DNA from: G963691835 sp963691835
GTDB taxonomy: Bacteria; Pseudomonadota; Alphaproteobacteria; Thalassobaculales; Thalassobaculaceae
Assembly: GCA_963691835.1 (NCBI GenBank)
Contig: OY829383.1
Coordinates: forward strand, 2,604,001 to 2,668,000
DNA length: 64,000 nucleotides
Reading direction: 5' to 3'
This document shows positions 9,327 to 16,777 of the stretch, one piece after another. Position 1 is the first letter of the stretch; the number at the start of each line of letters is the position of its first letter. The notes below the pieces were generated by a model. That model was given only the letters and a program-made list of their open reading frames with translations. It was not told the origin of the DNA and searched no databases. The translations under genes were made by a program, and so were the position numbers.

Positions 9327-10860
9327 GGGGCGTCGTCCCGTCGTCTGTTCGTCCGCAGGGTACCGGCGGACCGAGGCTGGTCAACATCAACGAAAGAGAT
9401 GGCGAAAATCCGTCGCTCTTGCGTCTGCGTTTTCAGCCTTGGTTTCGCTGTCAGCCTGTGGTCCGGAGGCATTCGAGGTGACCGAGGGGTTCTTCGGCGG
9501 CGTTGCCGCGGATGAGCCCCGCGCCGCCCTCGTTGCCCGGGATGTCCTGGTTGATGGCGGCAATGCCGCGGATGCAGCGACGGCCGCGTACTTCGTTCTG
9601 GCCGCAACGCTGCCATCGTCCGCCGGTCTCGGTGCGACCGGTTCGTGCGTTGTCTACGATGCCGAAGAGAACGAGTTTGAGCGCCTGTCCTTTCCCGCCA
9701 CACCGTCTTCCGACGGCCCCGGTGCTATTCCGCTTCCGACCGGCCCCCGGGCGATCTTCGCCCTGCAGGCCCGCTATGGCCGTTTCCGGTTCGAGCAGCT
9801 CTTGAACGAAGCGGAGAGGCTGGCCCGATTTGGCGAGCCGATCTCGAAGCGGCTCGCCGACGACATGAAAACGGACATGGGCGAAGCGGACTCCGACAAG
9901 ACGGCCATGCGGGTTCTGGCCGACAATGCCGGGCAGATGCTGGGACAGGGCCAACAGATCGTTCAGATCGACCTTGCGGCCACGCTGTCGCGCATGCGGT
10001 CCGTCGGTGTCGGAGATCTCTATGCCGGCGGTCTTGCGGCCCGTCTTGTGGAGTCCGCGAGAACGGCGGGTTACGAGATCGACCCGGCACGGCTGCGCGC
10101 CGCCTTGCCGCAATGGACAGCGGCTGACGGGATTGAGCACGACAATCACCTCTGGTCTGTCGCGGCGCCAAGAAAGGTCGAGTCCGACGCGGCACATCGG
10201 GCTCTGGCAGCCGTCTTCGGTGATAATGATCTCCCGGCCGTGACCGATGCTGATAGGCCCGCGGCGCTCGCTTCGGCTCTGTCTCAAGCTGTGCCTTCCG
10301 GCTCTTCCAGGGATATCCTGGGCGCAGATGCGCCGATGACGCCGGGTGCCACCGCGTGGATGGCCGTTGACCGCCGGGGACAGGCTGTCGGGTGCGCCAT
10401 CTCTTTGGGCCAGTCGTTCGGTACCGGCAAGCTGGTTCCGGGCATCGGGTTCTTTCCCGGACTGCTGGCGCAGCCTGAGGATGCACCGGCGGCCTATGCC
10501 CTGGTTATCGGTAACCAGCGTGTTGGCCAGACCCACGCCCTGGCGACGGCTTCCGGCGGGCGGGGGGCATTGTCGGCACTGACAACCGTCATGGACGCCC
10601 ATTGGGATAAGGCGCTTGCCGTTGGTCCGTCGATCTCAGTCCCCCGAACCCATGCGACCGGGGCTGGGAAACTGCTGCGCGAGCCGTCTGCCACCGGACC
10701 GGCGCCAAGTGGCCTTCGTGATGAGGCGCGGGAGGCGATTGGGCGGGTCAGCCTCTTCCGGTGCTATAATGGTCTGCCGAAGAACGATATCGCGTGCGAG
10801 CTGGAGGGAGACCGGCGGGGGTCCGGCCTCGTGCTGATCGAAGGAGGAGACGGCGGATGA
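9301..10860 (+). CDS. Gamma-glutamyltransferase-like lipoprotein, probable pseudoenzyme; start uncertain
   Basis: About 519 residues in this frame. VARDVLVDGGNAADAATAAY, a degenerate GxGGGGF-like GLGATGSCVVYD, and the small-subunit stretch GQAVGCAISLGQSFGTGKLVPG place it in the gamma-glutamyltranspeptidase fold. Where the family has the nucleophile in TTH(Y/F)SVVD, this protein reads GATAWMAVD: the nucleophile Thr position is Ala (A350) and the His is Ala. So autoprocessing and transferase activity are doubtful. A lipobox LSAC (C53) sits unusually far from the start. The ATG at 9301 has AAAGG upstream but overlaps the divergent protease gene. Removing one A from the AAAA at 9405-9408 would instead join ATG 9399 to a perfect short lipoprotein signal. 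It shares ATGA with the following aminotransferase. Confidence 0.75.
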   Translation: MAMAIMRVMGRRPVVCSSAGYRRTEAGQHQRKRWRKSVALASAFSALVSLSACGPEAFEVTEGFFGGVAADEPRAALVARDVLVDGGNAADAATAAYFVLAATLPSSAGLGATGSCVVYDAEENEFERLSFPATPSSDGPGAIPLPTGPRAIFALQARYGRFRFEQLLNEAERLARFGEPISKRLADDMKTDMGEADSDKTAMRVLADNAGQMLGQGQQIVQIDLAATLSRMRSVGVGDLYAGGLAARLVESARTAGYEIDPARLRAALPQWTAADGIEHDNHLWSVAAPRKVESDAAHRALAAVFGDNDLPAVTDADRPAALASALSQAVPSGSSRDILGADAPMTPGATAWMAVDRRGQAVGCAISLGQSFGTGKLVPGIGFFPGLLAQPEDAPAAYALVIGNQRVGQTHALATASGGRGALSALTTVMDAHWDKALAVGPSISVPRTHATGAGKLLREPSATGPAPSGLRDEAREAIGRVSLFRCYNGLPKNDIACELEGDRRGSGLVLIEGGDGG

Positions 10861-12014
10861 CCCTGAAGGCGGCGGCACGCGGACAGGTCGCTCCGTTCAT
10901 CGTCATGGACGTCATGCAGGCGGCGGCCGAGCGGGAGCGCGGTGGTGGCGACGTCCTGCATCTTGAGGTTGGGCAGCCCTCGACACCCGCGCCCAAGCTT
11001 GTCCGGGAAGCGGCGAAGGCCGCGCTCGACCAGGATCGTATCGGCTACACCCTGGCCTTTGGGATTGATCCGCTCAGGGAGGCCATCTCCCGCCATTACA
11101 AGGATTGGTACGACGTCTCCGTCGATCCTGGCCGAATAGCGGTCACCACCGGATCGTCCGGCGCGTTTCAGCTCGCGTTTCTCGCGGCGTTCGAGGCCGG
11201 GGACAAGGTCGCGATGGTCTCTCCCGGCTATCCGGCCTATCGCAACATCCTCAGCGCGCTCGGTGTTGAGACCATCCTGCTGAATTCAGGGCCGGAACAT
11301 CGCTATCAACCCACGCCGGACCTGCTGGCACCCGTAGCGGACGATCTCGCCGGGGTGATTGTCGCTAGCCCCTCCAATCCGACGGGAACGATGCTCGGTG
11401 AGGCGGAGATGGCCGCGTTGTCGTCTTTCTGCAAAGCGCGCGGCATTCGTCTGGTATCGGACGAGATCTATCACGGCATCCAGTATGGGGGCCGGGCGGT
11501 GTCCGCTCTGGAGAGCGATCCGGAAGCCCTCATCATCAACAGCTTCTCGAAGTACTTCTCCATGACGGGATGGCGGCTTGGCTGGATGGTGATGCCCCAG
11601 GACCTCGCCCGGTCGGTCGAGTGTCTGGCGCAGAATTTCTTCATTTCCGCGCCGACCCTGTCCCAGCACGCGGGCGCCGCCGCATTCCAGGCACAGGAAG
11701 AGCTTCAGGCCAATGTCGCGCGCTATGCCCGGAACCGGGAGATTCTGCTGAACGAGTTGCCCCGCATCGGCGTCGATGATTTGGCCCCTGCGGACGGGGC
11801 TTTCTACATCTATGCGAACATTGCGCGCTACACGAACGACAGCGTGTCGTTCTGCCGTCGCCTGCTCTCGGACACGGGTGTCGCAATGACACCGGGCGTC
11901 GACTTCGACCCAGCACGGGGATCGGCAACGGTCCGGCTCAGTTTTGCCGGCGCCGAGGCCGACATGACGGAGGCCTGCAAGCGCATGGGTGACTGGCTGA
12001 AGACCGGCGGCTGA
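10857..12014 (+). CDS. Class I/II pyridoxal-phosphate aminotransferase
   Basis: 385 residues. The ATG at 10857 overlaps the GGT-like stop codon as ATGA and has a strong GGAGGAGA upstream, so the two are translationally coupled. AspC-type features: VIVASPSNPTGTM, SDEIYHG (Asp that pairs with the PLP ring nitrogen), and SFSKYFSMTGWRLGW with the PLP-binding Lys; the C-terminal Arg lies in ATVRLSFAG. It should transfer amino groups between an amino acid (aspartate, aromatic or alanine) and a keto acid in the cytoplasm; the true substrate cannot be told. It ends 6 bp from the convergent pentapeptide-repeat gene. Confidence 0.9.
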   Translation: MTLKAAARGQVAPFIVMDVMQAAAERERGGGDVLHLEVGQPSTPAPKLVREAAKAALDQDRIGYTLAFGIDPLREAISRHYKDWYDVSVDPGRIAVTTGSSGAFQLAFLAAFEAGDKVAMVSPGYPAYRNILSALGVETILLNSGPEHRYQPTPDLLAPVADDLAGVIVASPSNPTGTMLGEAEMAALSSFCKARGIRLVSDEIYHGIQYGGRAVSALESDPEALIINSFSKYFSMTGWRLGWMVMPQDLARSVECLAQNFFISAPTLSQHAGAAAFQAQEELQANVARYARNREILLNELPRIGVDDLAPADGAFYIYANIARYTNDSVSFCRRLLSDTGVAMTPGVDFDPARGSATVRLSFAGAEADMTEACKRMGDWLKTGG

Positions 12015-12020
12015 CGGTCT

Positions 12021-13427
12021 TCAGGCCGCGCCGCCGATCACCCGGGAGAGTGCTGCCAGCACTTCGGCATGGTCTGGCTCTTGCGCAACGGTGGAGCCGG
12101 GCAGTTCCTGATCGAGAACCGCTCCCTTCATGTTCGCGTCGGCGAAGCTTGCTCCCGCGAGTTTCGCGCCGCTCAGGTCCGCATCCCGCAAGTCGGCCTC
12201 GGAGAGGTCCGCGTCGGTGAGGTCCGCGCCGACCAGGGACGCCTGCCGAAGGTTGGCGCCCACAAGGTTGATGCCGCGCATCGACGAGCCGGTCATGTTC
12301 GTGCCAAGCAACTCGGCCCCCGCAAGGGATGACCGGATCTCGCAAGCGCCGGCCGCCATTGGCGCGGGCGCGAGGTTGGCAAACGACAGATCCGCGGAAG
12401 TGAGGTTTGAGTGCATCGCCCGCAATCCTCTCAGATCCGCGCGCTTGAACGACGCCATGAACCCCTGGCCTTTATCGAACTCCGCCATGACGAGGCGGGC
12501 GCCGTCGAGATTGGCTCCGGTCAAGGTGGCTCGCGAAAGCCGCGCGGCGGACAGTGTCGCCCCGCCCAGCGATGCCTTTGAGAGATTGATATCCGACAGG
12601 TCTGCCTGCCGCCCTTCCTGACCACCGCTTCTGAGCCAATCCAGATGCTCGCGCAGGATCGTCGGCATGGACCGTCCCAACTCGCCGGCTTCCTTGGCGA
12701 GCCGGACGGATGTCAGGTCCACGTCGACAAAGTCGTCAACCTTGAACAAGGCGGCCGTGAGGTCGGCGTCTTCGAAGACGGTGCCATGAACAAGAGCGCC
12801 GCTCAGAATGGCGCCAGTCAGCCGGGCCCCGGAGAAGTCCGCCTCCGTCAGATCCGCACCCGTCAGGATCGCGTTTCTAAGGTCGGCATTCTTGAAGTTC
12901 GTCTTGCGAAGATTGGCGCGGGCGAGATTGGCCCCCGTGAGGTCGCATCCGGTGAGGTTGGCCTTGGCCATCTTGGCGTGCACCAGATTGGCGCGGACAA
13001 GAAGCGAGGCTTCAAGATCCGTATGGCTCTGAGACCGCGCCGGACCGTCGCCGAAGTCGGCGGACCGGATCAGGGTTCCAGTCCCGAGATCCACGTTGAA
13101 CATGTCGGCGCCAACGAAGCTCGCCTTCTTGAGGACGGAGCCTCGTAGGTCCACACCCCGCAAGACCGCCCCGGCGAACTTCGCGTTGCTGGCCTCGACA
13201 CAGAACAAAGAGGAGTCGGTCAGGTCCGATCTCTGGAAGTTCGCGTTTGACAGAAGCGCTCCGGCCATGTCGGACCCGACCAAGGTCCAACCGGAAAAAT
13301 CCAAGCCTGAGCAATCAGCGAACGTAAGCGCCAACCGCTGGCCATCGGGCTTCCGTTTCAGATGCTTGTCATGTTGACGGAGCATCCGGATCAAACGGCC
13401 TTGAGTCAGTCGATCCGATAGCGTCAT
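12021..13427 (-). CDS. Pentapeptide-repeat protein
   Basis: 468 residues, almost entirely A(D/N)L-x-x pentapeptides (ANLTGCDLTGANLARANL type), interrupted near residues 245-275 by a non-repeat link (DWLRSGGQEGR). Such repeats fold as a right-handed quadrilateral beta-helix. The first ~40 residues are basic and polar (MLRQHDKHLKRKPDG) with no signal peptide, suggesting a cytoplasmic protein. Function is not predictable: some relatives bind DNA gyrase, others are scaffolds or secretion accessories. It is much longer than Qnr-type proteins (~215 residues), so a gyrase-protection role is not assumed. Transcribed alone, away from the small gene at 13783. Confidence 0.88.
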   Translation of the reverse strand: MTLSDRLTQGRLIRMLRQHDKHLKRKPDGQRLALTFADCSGLDFSGWTLVGSDMAGALLSNANFQRSDLTDSSLFCVEASNAKFAGAVLRGVDLRGSVLKKASFVGADMFNVDLGTGTLIRSADFGDGPARSQSHTDLEASLLVRANLVHAKMAKANLTGCDLTGANLARANLRKTNFKNADLRNAILTGADLTEADFSGARLTGAILSGALVHGTVFEDADLTAALFKVDDFVDVDLTSVRLAKEAGELGRSMPTILREHLDWLRSGGQEGRQADLSDINLSKASLGGATLSAARLSRATLTGANLDGARLVMAEFDKGQGFMASFKRADLRGLRAMHSNLTSADLSFANLAPAPMAAGACEIRSSLAGAELLGTNMTGSSMRGINLVGANLRQASLVGADLTDADLSEADLRDADLSGAKLAGASFADANMKGAVLDQELPGSTVAQEPDHAEVLAALSRVIGGAA

Positions 13428-13671
13428 CGGGCCTCCTTCTCTTCGGCACGGTTCCGACGGCCGCCCCCAGCGCGATCATCGGTCGTTGCCGAAACTAGCG
13501 AGCAGGCGGCAAAGCCGGCTCACGTGCATGTCCCGAAGAGAAAAGAGCAGGAGTTGTGCCAAGCACCGGAATCCGGGCTATCCGGTTCGATAGTTGGTTA
13601 ATCGGACTGTTAGTGATTTGGGGTGGAGGACGGGATTGCCGGGTGCCGGGTCGATTCTTTCCTAGTTCAAA

Positions 13672-13721
13672 CGAATCTGTCCAATCGTCGCCCAATCGTT
13701 CGCACTGGCTATCGAATCTGT
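13672..13721. promoter_or_regulatory. Tandem repeats upstream of the small gene, possible operator
   Basis: CCAATCGT occurs at 13681-13688 and 13692-13699, exactly 11 bp apart, and CGAATCTGT occurs at 13672-13680 and 13713-13721 flanking them. One-turn spacing of direct repeats is typical of tandem binding by OmpR/PhoB-family regulators. The gene-free stretch 13428-13782 (355 bp) holds this, a divergent promoter region for the two flanking genes, and nothing else that I recognise. Confidence 0.35.
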
Positions 13722-13782
13722 TCCTGACGCGAGAATCACGGCACCCTATGCCCCATAACGATAACAATCGGAGGAAAACGCG

Positions 13783-14019
13783 ATGTTCGTCCTTGTGATG
13801 ATCGCCTGCATGACCCTCGATGATCGGACGTCATGTCAGTCATTTGAGCGTGAACACGCCTTCCGCAGCGAGCAGAGCTGTTCCCGGGCCGCCGCCATGG
13901 AGGAAGGGCGCTACGCCGAACGCCGGGCGCAGAGGGACTGGGTGAAATACACCTGGGTCTGCCGAAACGGCGAAGAGGGTCAAGCGGCCCTGCACCGCCG
14001 GGGCCGATCCGGGGACTGA
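13783..14019 (+). CDS. Small cysteine-containing hypothetical protein (78 aa)
   Basis: Its ATG is preceded by an excellent GGAGG 8 bases upstream, and the gene ends in a strong terminator, which makes it a credible gene despite its size. The first ~12 residues (MFVLVMIACMTL) are hydrophobic but too short for an obvious cleaved signal. Four cysteines (C9, C18, C33, C60) could form two disulfides if exported. The C-terminus is rich in Arg and Gly. I do not recognise the family; similar short proteins with a hydrophobic start and paired Cys are often annotated as conserved hypotheticals in alphaproteobacteria. Confidence 0.6.
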   Translation: MFVLVMIACMTLDDRTSCQSFEREHAFRSEQSCSRAAAMEEGRYAERRAQRDWVKYTWVCRNGEEGQAALHRRGRSGD

Positions 14020-14031
14020 CCGGTGAAGGAT

Positions 14032-14070
14032 GATTATCGGACGGGCCTGCTTCGGGCCGGTCCGATAATC
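14032..14070. terminator. Bidirectional terminator hairpin
   Basis: A perfect 11-bp stem (GATTATCGGAC / GTCCGATAATC) with further inner GGCC/GGCC pairing lies between the convergent small gene and urtE, ending 1 base before the urtE stop codon. The short T-richness on either side is modest, but position and strength make it a shared terminator. Confidence 0.7.
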
Positions 14071-14071
14071 C

Positions 14072-14767
14072 TCAAACCGTCAACAACCCCCTGACGCGTT
14101 CCTCATCAAGGTCGTCCCGCGCACCGGCCATCACGACTGCGCCGCGGTCCATCACGACCATCTTGTCAGCCAGCGCGTGTGCGAAGTCGAAGTATTGTTC
14201 CACCAGAACGATCGCCATATCCCCCTGATCGCGGAGCATCGCGATTACGGACTGGATCTGCTTGATGATGGACGGCTGGATCCCCTCCGTCGGCTCATCC
14301 AGTAGCAAGACCTTCGGCCGCATGATCAGCGCCCGGGCGATGGCGAGCTGCTGTTGCTGCCCGCCGGAGAGATCGCCCCCCCGCCGGCGCAGCATGTCTC
14401 CGAGAACAGGGAAGAGTTCGAAAATCCGGTCGGGTATCTGGTGCTCGGAGCGCGGCAAGACGGCAAACGCGGTGCGGAGGTTCTCCTCTACCGACAGCCG
14501 GGCGAAAATGTCCCGGCCCTGGGGCACGAACGCAAAGCCGAGGCGGGCGCGGTCTGGCGTGCTGTGTCTGGACAGGTCGGTGTCCGACCATGAGATCTTG
14601 CCCCCGCTGGTCGGCTGAAGCCCCATGATGGCCCGCAGGACGCTGGTCTTGCCGACCCCATTCCGGCCGAGGACGCACGTCACCTCCCCGGGTGCCGCCG
14701 AAAAGGAAACCGATCGGAGGGCGTGGCTGGCGCCATAGTGAAGATCGACGTTCTCAACGCTCAACAT
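14072..14767 (-). CDS. urtE: Urea ABC transporter ATP-binding protein UrtE
   Basis: 231 residues from the ATG at 14767; the open frame extends 20 codons upstream into urtD but MLSVENVDLHYGAS is the usual UrtE/LivF start. Walker A GRNGVGKTS, signature LSGGQQQQLAIARAL, Walker B VLLLDEPTEGIQPS and a switch region VLVEQYFDFA are intact. It is one of two ATPases powering urea import in the branched-chain amino-acid (HAAT) transporter family. It is the last gene of the urtABCDE order on the minus strand and overlaps none of its neighbours after the chosen start. Confidence 0.93.
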   Translation of the reverse strand: MLSVENVDLHYGASHALRSVSFSAAPGEVTCVLGRNGVGKTSVLRAIMGLQPTSGGKISWSDTDLSRHSTPDRARLGFAFVPQGRDIFARLSVEENLRTAFAVLPRSEHQIPDRIFELFPVLGDMLRRRGGDLSGGQQQQLAIARALIMRPKVLLLDEPTEGIQPSIIKQIQSVIAMLRDQGDMAIVLVEQYFDFAHALADKMVVMDRGAVVMAGARDDLDEERVRGLLTV

Positions 14768-14804
14768 GGGTGGTCCCCATTTACGTCCTGATATCCGCGC
14801 CCCG

Positions 14805-15578
14805 TCATCGTCCGAGATAAACCTCAATCACGCGGTTGTCGTTCTGGACGGTGTCCAGCGACCCCTCGGCGAGGACTGATCCTTCGTGAAGAACGGTCAC
14901 GGGCACGTCCAGGGCGCGGACGAACTCCATGTCATGCTCGACCACGACCACCGAATGGGATTGGGAGATCGTGCGGAGAAGGGCTGCTGTCGTCTCCGTC
15001 TCCGCGTCCGTCATACCCGCCACGGGCTCGTCGACCAACAGGAGGTCCGGGTCTTGAACCAGCAGCATGCCGATCTCTAGCCATTGCTTCTGGCCGTGGG
15101 ACAAGACACCCGCGGGACGGTCCCGGTGTTCGGTCAGGGCCACGGTCTCCAGCGCCTGCTCAACGCCAGCGAGATGATCCGCTGTGACCCGGAAGCCGAG
15201 CATGCTGAAAACGCTTCGGTTCGCCTTGATCGATATCCAGAGGTTCTCGAAGACCGTGAGACTCTCGAAGACGGTCGGCTTCTGGAACTTTCGGCCGATG
15301 CCGAGCGATGCAATTTTCGGCTCGTCGTACTTGGTCAGATCATGGGTGTCCCGGAAGGTGACTGTGCCGGAATCCGGTTTGGTCTTGCCCGTGACCACAT
15401 CCATCATTGTCGTCTTACCGGCCCCGTTCGGGCCAATGATCGCCCGCATCTCGCCTGCCATGACAACAAAGGACAAGGCGTTCAGCGCCTTGAACCCGTC
15501 GAAGGAGACGGAGACGTTGTCCACCACGAGAATGGTCTCGCCGGGACGTTCCGGCGCCACTGCCGCCGCGGCACTCAT
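14805..15578 (-). CDS. urtD: Urea ABC transporter ATP-binding protein UrtD
   Basis: 257 residues. Walker A GPNGAGKTT, signature region VLSHGQKQWLEIGML (LSHGQ is the usual UrtD/LivG variant), Walker B LLLVDEPVAGM, and VVVEHDMEFVR with the switch His. The segment VTGKTKPDSG is characteristic of UrtD. Start and the urtC stop share ATGA (15575-15578), so translation is coupled. It works with UrtE on the inner face of the membrane. Confidence 0.94.
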   Translation of the reverse strand: MSAAAAVAPERPGETILVVDNVSVSFDGFKALNALSFVVMAGEMRAIIGPNGAGKTTMMDVVTGKTKPDSGTVTFRDTHDLTKYDEPKIASLGIGRKFQKPTVFESLTVFENLWISIKANRSVFSMLGFRVTADHLAGVEQALETVALTEHRDRPAGVLSHGQKQWLEIGMLLVQDPDLLLVDEPVAGMTDAETETTAALLRTISQSHSVVVVEHDMEFVRALDVPVTVLHEGSVLAEGSLDTVQNDNRVIEVYLGR

Positions 15579-16774
15579 GGCAGGGTCTCCGGCCTGACCG
15601 CCGGTGCTTTATCCGGCGGCGGCGGAGCCGAGCGAAGGCGTGCACCGATCAGGCTCGCCAGACCGACAAGGCCTTTCGGCAGGGCGATGGTCACGATCAC
15701 GAACAGTCCGCCCAGCAGGAACAGCCACATCTCCGGCGCCAGCGCGGTGAACCAGGACTTCGCCCCATTGACGGCGACGGCGCCAAGGATCGCGCCATAG
15801 AGAGTTCCACGCCCGCCGAGGGCGACCCAGACCACAATCTCGATCGATTTGAGCGGTGAGAACTCACTGGGATTGATGATGCCCACCTGGGGGACGTACA
15901 GCGCGCCAGCAACGCCCGCGAGCACCGCCGACAAGGTGAAGACGAAGAGCTTGTAGTTCTCTGCCCGGTAACCGAGGAAGCGGACGCGTGGCTCGGCATC
16001 CCGAACGGCGACCAGCACGCGCCCCGCCTTGCTCGAGACGATCGCCCGGCACACGGCGAACCCTCCAAGCAGCGCCAGCCCTGAGAGGACGAACAGTGCC
16101 GCCCTGGTAAAGTTGGATTGCAGGTCGAAGCCGAGAATGTCCTTGAAGTCGGTCAGCCCGTTGTTGCCGCCAAATCCCATGTCATTCCGGAAGAACGCCA
16201 GCATCAGCGCGTAGGTGAGGGCTTGGCTGATGATGGAGAAGTAGACGCCGCTGACGCGGGAGCGGAATGCGAACCAACCGAAGATGAACGCCAGGATGCC
16301 CGGTGCCAGCACGACCATCAGCATCGCGAACCAGAACATGTCGAAGCCGTACCAGAACCACGGCAACTCGGTCCAATTGAGGAACACCATGAAGTCGGGC
16401 AGCACCGGGTGGCCGTAGACGCCGCGCGGGCCGATCTCGCGCATCAGGTACATACCCATGGCGTACCCGCCGAGGGAGAAGAATGCGCCATGCCCGAGGC
16501 TGAGAATGCCGCAGAACCCCCAGATCAGATCAACCGCGAGGGCGAGCAGGGCGAAGCAAAGGTATTTGCCGAAGAGCCCCACGATGTAGGTCGGAACATG
16601 GAACGGGGAGTCCGGCTGGATGAAGAGGTTGGCCGCCGGCACGATGATCAGCGTGGCCAGGATGATGCCGACGGCAATCCGCGCACCGGTGTCGTGGAGC
16701 AGGAGCCGGGTCAGCGGACCGCCGACGTCCTTGGCGGGCGCGGTTGAGGAGGCTGGAGAGGACAGGCCTGCCAT
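15575..16774 (-). CDS. urtC: Urea ABC transporter permease UrtC
   Basis: 399 residues with about ten hydrophobic segments. The LivM/UrtC hallmarks LIWGFCGILSLGHGAFFSLGGYAMGMYLM, read in two parts, and VALGGRGTLYGAILGAVAVNG are present. The first ~25 residues are polar and cytoplasmic. It forms the membrane channel with UrtB. It starts 3 bp downstream of the urtB stop and overlaps urtD by 4 bp, so B, C and D are one translational unit. Confidence 0.94.
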   Translation of the reverse strand: MAGLSSPASSTAPAKDVGGPLTRLLLHDTGARIAVGIILATLIIVPAANLFIQPDSPFHVPTYIVGLFGKYLCFALLALAVDLIWGFCGILSLGHGAFFSLGGYAMGMYLMREIGPRGVYGHPVLPDFMVFLNWTELPWFWYGFDMFWFAMLMVVLAPGILAFIFGWFAFRSRVSGVYFSIISQALTYALMLAFFRNDMGFGGNNGLTDFKDILGFDLQSNFTRAALFVLSGLALLGGFAVCRAIVSSKAGRVLVAVRDAEPRVRFLGYRAENYKLFVFTLSAVLAGVAGALYVPQVGIINPSEFSPLKSIEIVVWVALGGRGTLYGAILGAVAVNGAKSWFTALAPEMWLFLLGGLFVIVTIALPKGLVGLASLIGARLRSAPPPPDKAPAVRPETLP

Positions 16775-16777
16775 GGC

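Noticed and set aside
12021..13427. Quinolone-resistance (Qnr) protein
   Set aside because: Much longer than Qnr proteins, and pentapeptide repeats alone do not indicate gyrase protection.
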